Source of the DNA: Conidiobolus incongruus B7586
Taxonomy: Eukaryota; Entomophthoromycota; Entomophthoromycetes; Entomophthorales; Conidiobolaceae
Direction of reading: 5' to 3'
DNA length: 16,943 nt
NCBI GenBank assembly: GCA_000697335.1
Contig: JNEM01011861.1
Coordinates: forward strand, 1 to 16,943
Shown here one piece after another: positions 8,916 through 16,943 of the stretch. Position 1 is the stretch's first letter. Each line of letters starts with the position of its first letter. Position numbers and translations under genes: made by a program. Under the pieces are notes generated by a model. That model searched no databases. It was not told the origin of the DNA and saw only the letters and a list, made by a program, of their open reading frames with translations.

Positions 8916-10187
8916 ATGAATACCCATTTCAAATTTATCAAATTAATGAATTTTAATAAAATTAAACCCAATCGCACCATCAAATCTCATTTTGATATAT
9001 TTTTAAAACGTCAATTCTCTAACTATTCTCTCTTTATTAACATATATATTATCAAATTTATAATATTATTAATTTAATATTTTTATGTTAGAAACCTTTG
9101 AAGTATAAAAATTTGTTAATAGTGGGAGGAGGAATTGGATTAGTAGGGGTATCTTCTGCTACTGCTTACTTATTGAATCGATCTACTATTGCTTTGGAGG
9201 CTAAGAATAGCAAAGGACCTGAAGATAATATCAGTAATTAGCCAATATCAATAAACCCTTAATAAAATTAATAGACTATTTGAATTCAGTACAGGTCTCA
9301 GTTACCCATGTTATATCCAACCCTTACACGATTTGCCCAATACAACTTTCCAATTCGTAGGATGCGGGGTTCGTAGGGTGACATTTATGGGATTTACAGC
9401 TTATTCTAATGGAATTTATATTAATAATGAACATTTGAATAAACTATTGAATAATGCTAAGTGGAAAGCAATTATTTCATAATAAGACATTTATATACAT
9501 ATATATTAATATTTCAAATAGTATTTTGATAAATCCAAATTCTTAGGGGATAATAACTATGTGGAGAATTAATTGAAGAATTATTGAGTTATCATTATGA
9601 ATTTTTAACTCAAATTAGTAATATTATTTAGTTAATATATTGATATTAATTTAATTTAGCTCCGGTCAGAAATACCAACGGAAGTCACATCAAAGAAGGA
9701 TTAATTAGATCTTTACAGTATCATTTAAATCAACAGAAACAGAATAACATATCAAATAATTTTGAAATTCGAGTAATTCACATTGAATATATATTATGAT
9801 TTTATATTAAAATATAATTATAGGATATTGAAACTTCTATCGACGAATTTGGTCAAACCTTCCCCAAAAGAATGCTCGAAATATATTCTAAATTAAACTT
9901 CATTAAAACTTTTAAGAAGAATGAGGTGTTGTTGATGGTAACTCAAGATGTAAAATTTTCATCATAAACTGTTCAATATATTCTAATTTATTATTTAGAA
10001 TCAATTGAGAGGTTATGTGGATGGCCAATGGATCATTAATAATTTATTGAGAGCTTATTTATCTGGAAAGAAATTGATCTCTCAAGAGGTAACTCTAATA
10101 GAATTAATATTATATATGATTATATTTATTTATAATTTTCAGATTCGATTGTCTTTAAGTGAAGAAATTGAAAAATTAATCAATTAG
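8916..10187 (+). CDS. AIM18: AIM18/AIM46-like chalcone-isomerase-fold mitochondrial protein, possibly disrupted
   Basis: Eight exons are inferred: 8916-9041, 9092-9233, 9295-9467, 9522-9617, 9660-9772, 9824-9949, 9999-10088 and 10143-10187, about 303 residues. The N-terminus is basic and Ser/Asn-rich, like a mitochondrial presequence (KRQFSNYS), followed by a membrane segment at about 50-70. VGCGVRRVTFMGFTAYSNGIYI (111-132, interrupted here only for length) and PVRNTNGSHIKEGLIRSL (from about 181) are hallmarks of the chalcone-isomerase-like Aim18/Aim46 family. Those proteins are mitochondrial and not known to act as flavonoid enzymes; heme binding has been proposed for some. Introns 2 and 4-7 are clean GT-AG (42-61 nt). 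Intron 1 (9042-9091, AT-AG) and intron 3 (9468-9521, GC-AG) lack GT at the donor, although lengths, acceptors and frame fit. Exon 4 is one base short: YFDKSKFLGDNNYVE and LIEELLSYHYEFLTQI lie in different frames. The gene may be decaying, or the sequence may contain an error. Confidence 0.8.
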
Positions 10188-10673
10188 GAATTCGAATAAA
10201 ATTTACAAACATTCGATTTTGGAGAAAATGGTCTAAGATATATAGTTATTTCATTGAAGATTATTATTAATGAAGTTGTATCCTGATAGAATTTCATATA
10301 ATAGGTTAGAATTGATAAAATATACTTCGTTGAATATTAAACTAAGATAATGGAGTTTACAAAAATTACATATTATAGTCATAATAGATATTTCAAATTA
10401 AACAATTAATATTGTAAAAGTGAGATTAATTTATTTTGTGGGTTGAATCTTGAGAAAAATACAAAAATTATATGTTAAATGAGAGTGAAAATCAGAATTG
10501 AATAAATTGGTAGAATCAGTAATGCGATGATAAATAATAAAAAACTGAATAATAAAAGAAATTAGTAGGATTCAGTGATAAAATGAAAAAAATAAAACGA
10601 AATATGAAAAAACCAATCAAGATCAAATTATACATATATAATTTATATATGATATTAAAAATAAAAATTGCAA
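10188..10673. other. Spacer between convergent AIM18-like and SRP102 genes
   Basis: AT-rich, with purine-rich runs on the plus strand at about 10430-10620. No open frame, fold or repeat family is recognised apart from the tRNA-like sequence that follows. Confidence 0.5.
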
Positions 10674-10745
10674 GCCTTCATGGTTTAGTTGTATGATTCC
10701 CTCTTTCGTTGCGGGATGTTCACATTTGGATTCACTTTGCAACCC
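10674..10745 (+). pseudogene. tRNA-Pro-like relic (pseudo-tRNA)
   Basis: This 72-nt stretch has the length of a tRNA and is followed at once by TTTTT (10746-10750), a Pol III stop. TGGTTTAGTTGTATGATTC (10681-10699) closely matches the A-box/D-arm of eukaryotic tRNA-Pro. The next part, CTTT.G.TGCG.GA, follows its anticodon arm. The copy is degenerate: the anticodon stem has a mismatch, the loop would read TCG instead of a proline anticodon, the T-arm does not pair (CACAT/CACTT), the B-box is lost, and the two acceptor strands are not complementary. Most likely it is a dead tRNA gene; a tRNA-derived element is less likely. Confidence 0.45.
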
Positions 10746-10959
10746 TTTTTGATAAAATTGAATTCTTTCTTAAATTTTTTAATGTATTTGATTCAATTTT
10801 AAATATTATCATTTAGTTTTAAAATGTTAATCTTTATTATTTTGAATAAAAAATTCCCAAATAATTTTCTATTTTAGCATTTATTGTCAATGAATATTAT
10901 ATACTTATAATTGTTTAATAAATTGAAGAAAAATCTTAATTTTTAAATAGGTTAAATTA

Positions 10960-11957
10960 TTAATCTTTTAAAGCATCATAAAATTCTTCCAAATTCAAAT
11001 TATTTAGGGAGCAAGCTACCAATCTTATGGGATTAGTCAAATGATTAAATTTAAAGGACTTATTCTCAAAGCCTAAGAATTCGTTACTATTAGCTTCGTC
11101 GCTACCCTGTTCGTCGATATTTTTGCCGACAGTTTGTCTGATGGAGTTACTAAATGGGAGGAATGAAGGTTAATTATATAGATAATAGCTAATAGCTAAA
11201 TATTTTAAATAATACATTTCAGTTTCTAAAATTTCTTCAATTTTTTCGGGTTGTAAACTGTTAGGGATATCTTGCTTGTTACAAATTAAATATAAAGGGA
11301 TTTGCTTTTTGATGACATGCTGATTGGACAAAATTTCATATAAAAATCTGAAGAATAATTATTATTCATAGAGCGATATTTTGTGATATATTTAGAACTT
11401 ACTCTCCAACTTGGTTACGTTCCTTCTGAATAGTGCTAGAATCGATAAAGAAGTAAATTTTATCAGTTCTTTCAATAAGGGATTTGTGAAGATGGCGATG
11501 TTGTTCACTTCCGGGACAATCGACAATATTAATAGGTTTGGGTAAGATATTCTCACCCTAATCAGTATATTTAATATGATTTACAATGATTCGATGTTAT
11601 CAGATTTACTTCAAAAGTTTTAGGTTGAATGTAACCTTGGTTAGATTTGTAAGAGGTATGAGTTAACATAAAACTATTGGTACGTAACTAAACAGAAAAA
11701 AATTAATTATTAATAATAAATAATAAAATAACTACTTACATAACTAAACAATGAACTTTTTCCAGAATTTGGTAACCCAACAAATAAATTCACATTCTTT
11801 CCCTTTTTTCTAGCTATATAAGTTTTATAGGCAGCTAAATAATCAATCCATTAGATGAATAAAGTAATTTGAATGATGTATATTTACCAATGACACAAGC
11901 TATCAAAAAACCAATAGCGACGATATGGTTTAACCATAAAAGATACTCTTGTAACAT
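10960..11957 (-). CDS. SRP102: Signal recognition particle receptor subunit beta (small GTPase)
   Basis: Six exons, 11957-11888, 11834-11740, 11687-11610, 11557-11403, 11347-11216 and 11149-10960, encode 239 residues. All five introns are GT-AG (52-66 nt) and keep the frame. A membrane anchor lies at about residues 5-25. The GTPase core has the P-loop GLPNSGKSS (43-51), DCPG (94-97), NKQD (156-159) and ACS (222-224). The insert EINSIRQTVG (176-185) followed by a variable loop is typical of SRP receptor beta. The protein anchors the alpha subunit (SRP101) in the ER membrane and helps transfer ribosome-nascent chain complexes to the translocon; this is family knowledge. Size and anchor position fit yeast Srp102. 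Arf-like GTPases are excluded by the N-terminal membrane segment and the DCPG motif. Confidence 0.94.
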
Positions 11958-11966
11958 TATATATAA

Positions 11967-11985
11967 ATATATATATATATATATA
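11967..11985. repeat. (AT)n dinucleotide tract
   Basis: A pure AT run of about 19 bp begins 10 bp upstream of the SRP102 start codon, so it lies in the presumed leader or promoter. Confidence 0.8.
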
Positions 11986-13133
11986 CTATTTTTTTTAGAT
12001 TATTATAATTTTTATTTCATTAAACAATCATAAAATTGAATTCAAAGTATTCATCAACTTATCCTTCAAATTGCCAAATCACCAAAATACAACTGAAAAA
12101 ATAAGAATTTTGAGAATTATGAAAGAATTTAATTGGTTGGATTATACTTTACAAATCATATGATTTGAGGAAGTTTTTTGAAAGAAGGTCACAATTCATA
12201 TATTAAATAATTTGGTAAATATTCAAATGCGGTTATGCGTGGCATTTTTCTTTTTACTATATTATTATACTTGAAGGAGAATATTAGATGGAATTTGAAT
12301 CAAAAATCGTTTATACCAAGTATATTTTATTAATGCTATTGAAAGACAGAGTATCAAATATCTAAAAAAATGATATTTGCAATAATTTCGTAATAAAATG
12401 GTTTATGATTTAATAAGAATGTCAAATTAATTTCTTAATATCAAATTAATATTCAGATCACAAATATAGTATTTAGATTGATAAATTTTACAAACTGAAT
12501 ATTATATCAATATTTGAAAGTTTGGTACTGTTGGTTGTTATATTATATATTCAAATAATATTATTTTTGTCAAAAATACACTTCATTTGTTAATAAATCA
12601 GAAGTGAATTATACAAAAATATTCATGTCTAGATAATTTCATTACGACCAAAGTATATTTAAGGTTGAATAGTTATATAAATGAGCAATAAGTTGGATGA
12701 ATTAAATAAGGTCTAATAATAGTAGAAATCACTGAATCATTGTAAATTGGGATTTATTCAAGATTGTAATAAATTAAAATGATGATTCATGTTATATATT
12801 GAAATATATACTAAATCGATTCAGTTAAAATTGAATATAATTTCAAATGAAAAAACATAACTTTGAGTAATTATCTATAACATGTAGCCTATTTGAGATA
12901 TTCAATATTGATAATTTTGTTTTGTTATTTCTTACTGTTGAGGTGTATTATCATATATTGAAAAATATATTTAAAAGTTATAAAGAAGAGTATAGCATAA
13001 TATGAATGTATTCTATTAAATCTTGCGGACAAAGAATAATGAGTTAATAAATAATGAGGGTTAAGAGAGATATTATAATATATATATATGTATAATTGGA
13101 TTGCATAAATTAATATAGATCAAAATTTGAGAT
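11986..13133. other. AT-rich spacer upstream of SRP102
   Basis: No gene is supported on either strand. The only structure noted is a 6-bp hairpin (AAATGC/GCATTT, 12225-12247) followed by a short T run, probably chance. The left end presumably contains the SRP102 promoter. Confidence 0.55.
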
Positions 13134-13139
13134 AAAAAA
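13134..13139 (-). terminator. RNA polymerase III T-run terminator
   Basis: Six T residues on the minus strand begin 5 nt past the 3' end of the tRNA-Leu gene, the usual Pol III stop. Confidence 0.85.
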
Positions 13140-13143
13140 GAGA

Positions 13144-13225
13144 TGAACAGAGAGAGGTTCGAACTCTCGCCTCCGAAGAGACCACGGCCTTAACGTGGCG
13201 CCTTAGACCACTCGGCCATCTGTCC
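13144..13225 (-). tRNA. tRNA-Leu: tRNA-Leu, anticodon AAG
   Basis: This 82-nt class II tRNA has no intron. The acceptor stem GGACAGA pairs with TCTGTTC (one G-U), and the discriminator base is A. The D-arm is GCC...GGC, and the anticodon arm CCACG-TTAAGGC-CGTGG places AAG at 34-36. The variable arm is 13 nt with a CTC/GAG stem. The T-arm GAGAG-TTCGAAC-CTCTC is perfectly paired. A-box (TGGCCGAGTGG) and B-box are intact. After wobble modification of A34 it would read CUU and CUC leucine codons. Confidence 0.96.
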
Positions 13226-14197
13226 ATGCTTTTTTCACCAATTTATATATATTTTTTAATGATTAATTCCATTTCTTTTTTCGTATATCTCTAATCCATC
13301 TTTTTTAATTTTTTTTCTATTATTTAATCTTCTTTATTTTTAACTTTAAATTTTCTTTCTTTGTCTTAGACTTAATATTCCTCCCCTTTATTTATATTTT
13401 CTATTTTTTTTAAATCACTAACATATAGCATATTATTCAATTTTTGTTTATAATTCTTTCGGTAATATTATCTGAAATGAATCAATATTTAAGATATATA
13501 AATATTCTAATAATTATAGTCTTTGGAATCAAAAATTTTGACTCTTGCATATTTCATAAAATTTAATTATGATTTAAATGAAGCAAGAACATGATCTTAG
13601 TCAACTAAATTTATATTAATTTTCTAGTTTGATATAGTAAAAATCCTATTTTGATACACATATTGTCAAATAATTAAATTGTATTTCATATAATAAAATC
13701 GTTTTTGGAATCTTAACTAAAACCAATATTCAAAGTTAAAAGCCAAATATTGGATTATAGATGTTGAATTTTTAGTATTGAAAATAGACATCACTAATCC
13801 TTATGATTGGCAGATTCTGATATAATGATCAATAAAATTGAAATTATAAAAATCTTCTACAATTGAAATTTTTAATATGATTGCACAAAACTTAAATTCA
13901 ATTTAAATGTTTTCAAAACGCTATTATAAATACTGGAACCATCTAGTTTTTGATCAAACTTATATGCTTTGTAATTATATTTAATCTTTTTTTCATTATT
14001 ACTAGTTAATATTTTTGATTACTATCCTTTTTTTCTTTTTGATTTAAATTTAAGTTTAAAAAGAAGTTTATATAAAAATTGAGTTTTTTAGTCTTTTGAT
14101 CTTGAATTAATCATTTAATATTTTTAAAATTATACTAATCTATTTGATATATATATTTATATATATTTTAAATCCTGAAATTTAATTTTTGTTCATA
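13226..14197. other. AT-rich spacer upstream of the orphan gene
   Basis: No open frame or RNA gene is supported. Pyrimidine-rich runs at about 13260-13420 flank the tRNA 5' end. (AT)n tracts at about 14149-14166 lie in the presumed promoter of the next gene. Confidence 0.5.
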
Positions 14198-16032
14198 ATG
14201 GAGAATGCTTTGCAACCTCAGGATTATTTTCGAGCTGCTGACCAAGCTGAACAAGATGCTTTATTAGAATATCGAAAACACAAAACCAAATGTCTATATC
14301 AAATCTATCAGAGATTGATAGAAAAAAGGCCTAATGTTGATGAAAACATTATATGGAATTGGTAATATATTTAAAAATATTCATAAATTCATTATTATTA
14401 ATGTGATCAATTGAATATTAACACTTATTTTGATTTAGGCTATATCTATATAACAAAGATCCAGTTATTAATTATTATACTAAATTTCATCCTTATGATA
14501 TTGAATATAAAGAATTGAGAAGTGAAATTACTCTTCCATCATGCGACGGTTGGAATCCCGATGACACAGATCAACCAGTATATATTCCTCAATTTTTTTT
14601 AATTCTGATTTTAATTTTAATAATTTAGCCTCAACCAACATATGTTACACCGGAAAGTCAAAGCAACCCAGATTTGTCTCTAATTGTGGATATTAATCAA
14701 TATAACTCGATCAAAGGCAATTTATGTCAAAAAGATATTGGTTCCTTCTTGGACAAGGACGTAACAAAACATTTGGAATTGGATCGCCTTGATCAAACTA
14801 TTCAACAAGCAAACAATGGTCCCATAGAAGATGGCGCACCCATTGAAATTCCGTCATCACCACCATTGCCATTTGCTGGTGAGGAGATTCCTCCTGCAGT
14901 AGAACCAACAGGTGCTGAACACATACTCCCAACCAATTACCGTTCCAATGCATTACATCGGCCATCATTTCATCTTCATAATATACAAAATGCGGCTTCT
15001 ATTCCTATTGAAGTAGGTCGAGATGCTGCTCTCAGAGAGCCTACCTTTAATTTTTTGCCCCCAAGCTTTAAATCACCACGTTTAGAAGCTCAATCTGGTG
15101 GCATTAATTCTGATTTCAATATCACACTTATTGAAGGATTTTCATTTCCATCAGATCCTGATTGCGGTCAACTCTGCCAACAGGAAGTGTTAAGCCAGCA
15201 AGAAAAGTCAGTTATCGTAATTTCTGATGATGCTTCTCTCGAGAAGATAATCCCACCTACTCTTAACGATGAATCTCCTGAATCTTCTTCACCAGCGGAA
15301 GCACTACAAGAGACACCCGTAGTTAAAGTTGAATCTTCTGATCACATTCACAAGCCAGAGCGTACGGTGCTGAAATCGGTCCCCGCAATCCGCTCCATGA
15401 TCACTCCAATATCTCCTGACAGAAAGCCTCATAAACCAGCATTGCGTAAAAGCACTCAGAAAATTAAATTGGAGCCTGAAACCAAAACCCCTTTATCTTC
15501 AAATTCGCCAATTGTCACTCGCTCAAAATCCAGAGCACGTAATTCAGTTCGTGAAGACTATATTGGCCATCTTGCACCCGAGCTCTTGACAGAATATGGA
15601 CCCACCAAGATCCAGATTCTTCCAGAACCATCGCAATTCGAATTAACTGACTCTGCCCTCATCGAAAACACTCCTACTGTTGAGGAAGCTGAATCTTACA
15701 TCGAAATAGGCGAAGGGATGACGGATCCATCCCATTTTACTGATGACAAAATCAAGAGAACACTCCAAATCCTCCAAAATTCACATCAGCCCATGTGCCA
15801 TCATCGTAAAGGCAAGCCTATGACAAGTCCCTTGAAACGTACCAAGGAAAGCTTGACGCCCGCAGTTGCCAAGCGACTTGCATGGATTAATCAAAAAGCT
15901 AACGAAAAAAGTTCAGTAATTAGGAAGAAATTTCACGCACCTCCCAAGCCTACAGCCCGGGAGATCAACAAATACAAGCACGAAATTGAATTACTTGGCA
16001 TCAAAAAATTTCAAACATTTCAGAAAAATTAA
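14198..16032 (+). CDS. Orphan, probably nuclear protein with SUMO-binding and sumoylation motifs
   Basis: Three exons, 14198-14361, 14439-14577 and 14629-16032, encode 568 residues. The introns are 77 and 51 nt, GT-AG, and the frame is preserved. I do not recognise the family. The first 85 residues look helical and ordered, rich in Tyr/Trp (KCLYQIYQRLIEKRP, NIIWNWLYLYNKDP). Residues from about 95 to 460 look disordered and Pro/Ser/Glu-rich. VIVISDD (296-302) is a textbook SUMO-interacting motif. VKVE (Lys334) and IKLE (Lys381) fit the psi-K-x-E sumoylation consensus. Several SP/TP sites, two of them full Cdk-type (SPDR, SPLK), and a basic patch (VTRSKSRARN, 397-406) suggest a nuclear, cell-cycle-regulated scaffold; this is inference. 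The last 70 residues are basic and helical. The frame remains open past the stop (see 16033-16134). Exon 3 is visibly less AT-rich than most other exons here. Confidence 0.8.
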
Positions 16033-16134
16033 CTCGATTGGCACAATACCTCAAAACATAGATTGCTAACTGTTGTCATTATTATTACCATTGTATCATT
16101 ATTCATTTTTACTCGATGGAGTCATATAATTTAA
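16033..16134 (+). other. In-frame open extension after the orphan stop, encoding a tail-anchor-like segment
   Basis: Directly after TAA (16030-16032) the same frame stays open for 33 codons and then ends in TAA. It encodes LDWHNTSKHR followed by LLTVVIIITIVSLFIF and then TRWSHII: a 16-residue hydrophobic run between basic residues, close to the C-terminus, as in tail-anchored membrane proteins. It could be a read-through extension, a recent stop mutation in a tail-anchored protein, or chance. The 26-codon open stretch after the NOP15 stop shows that chance runs of this size can occur. Confidence 0.35.
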
Positions 16135-16460
16135 TAAAACATATTTATTTTTTAATGTTTGATTTTATTAATATTATGTTTATTGAATCATTTCTTGATC
16201 TTTATCCTTTTGTTTATTTGGTCTCTTTTAAAATGTCTCAATAATTCAATAAATTATCTGACTTTAATGTCTTTTAAATAAATTCAATATAAATTTCTTT
16301 GTTTTTTATATTACAAATATTCAATCATCAATAATTCAAAAATATTTTATATCTTTCAATTGAAAATATTATTAATATAACTTTTCTATTTAAAAATAAA
16401 TTTCTTTATCTTTTAAATCATCAGAAAGATCATAAATATCAATTAAATAAAGGTAATTTC

Positions 16461-16482
16461 TATATATATATATATATATATA
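16461..16482. repeat. (TA)11 microsatellite
   Basis: Pure TA dinucleotide tract of 22 bp, a likely variable-length site. Confidence 0.9.
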
Positions 16483-16608
16483 GCAAGTAATAATAAACCA
16501 TTTTAATTAGAGATATTTTTAAATATATGGAACAATTAAAGTTTCTTATTAATATAGATATTTATGTACCTCAAAATTAATTATTTGGGTACTGAGTCTT
16601 GATCTATG

Positions 16609-16629
16609 ATATATATATATATATATATA
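16609..16629. repeat. (AT)n microsatellite
   Basis: Pure AT dinucleotide tract of about 21 bp. Confidence 0.9.
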
Positions 16630-16943
16630 ATAAAAAATAATTCAATAATCATCATATTTTATCAATTTATAAAAATATTCGAATTAGTTAAAAAAATTGA
16701 TAAATTTTTTAATTTCTGATTTTTTACACATATAGTTAGTATTAAAAATAAATTATTTAAAAATATATAGGAGAGTTAGTATTATTTAACTTAATATATA
16801 TATTAATTTTCTTTATAATAAAAATAAATTAATTTTTAAGATTATTAAAATTTTTAATATTAATTATTTTATTTTGATTAAAACTATCAAAAATAATAAT
16901 TAAAATATATTTAAATTTAAACTCAAGTATGTTAAAATTATAG

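Larger units (their letters stand above)
16135..16943. other. AT-rich spacer at the right end
   Basis: Nothing but A/T-rich sequence and dinucleotide tracts is visible. Several AATAAA-like words near 16133-16160 could serve as poly(A) signals for the orphan gene. Confidence 0.55.

Noticed and set aside
8916-10187. First impression of SURF1/Shy1 for the multi-exon gene after MGR2
   Set aside because: The spliced protein has VG.GVR.VTF and PVRNTNG motifs of the Aim18/Aim46 chalcone-isomerase-like family and lacks SURF1 signatures.
12225-12247. Hairpin AAATGC/GCATTT followed by T residues, terminator-like
   Set aside because: Short stem, no transcription unit ends there, and such terminators are not used by nuclear Pol II.
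1-16943. Search for transposons, LTR or virus-like elements and CRISPR arrays
   Set aside because: No reverse transcriptase, integrase, transposase or capsid-like frame, no long terminal or inverted repeats, and no regularly spaced repeats were seen.

Overview
This is a very AT-rich nuclear segment from a eukaryote. It has compact genes, short GT-AG introns (about 42-77 nt) and long AT-rich spacers. The gene set fits an early-diverging, respiring fungus: a Nop15-like ribosome-biogenesis factor, a PKA catalytic subunit ending in FxxF, an intronless Bax-inhibitor/LFG protein, Mgr2/ROMO1, an AIM18/AIM46-family mitochondrial protein and SRP receptor beta. The lineage is inferred; no single marker proves it. 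I see no virus-like or transposon protein and no CRISPR array.

Layout from left to right. 1-1218 is AT-rich spacer. A three-exon NOP15 gene (+) covers 1219-2387. After a 1.5 kb spacer comes the two-exon PKA catalytic subunit (-, 3926-5085). Two intron-like segments lie in its 3' flank. About 320 bp beyond its start is a small coding-like fragment (-, 5401-5521) resembling the C-terminus of MOZART1/Mzt1. BXI1 (-) covers 6340-7179. A decayed SR-25/ARL6IP4-like gene (-, 7459-8208) follows, with a 4 x 7 bp tandem repeat inside it. MGR2/ROMO1 (+, 8381-8674) and a multi-exon AIM18-like gene (+, 8916-10187) come next. The AIM18-like gene has two non-GT donors and a one-base frame break, so it may be failing. 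A tRNA-Pro-like relic (+) lies at 10674-10745. SRP102/SRPRB (-, six exons) covers 10960-11957, and an intact tRNA-Leu(AAG) (-) lies at 13144-13225. Last is a 568-residue nuclear-looking orphan protein (+, 14198-16032) with a SUMO-interacting motif and two sumoylation consensus sites. Its reading frame stays open for 33 codons past the stop and encodes a hydrophobic segment like a tail anchor.

The genes do not form one pathway. Mgr2 (TIM23 gate) and the AIM18-like protein both belong to mitochondria, and BXI1 and SRP102 belong to ER or other internal membranes. The most interesting points are the decayed SR-25 gene, the damaged AIM18 gene, the pseudo-tRNA, and the orphan protein with its possible read-through membrane tail.
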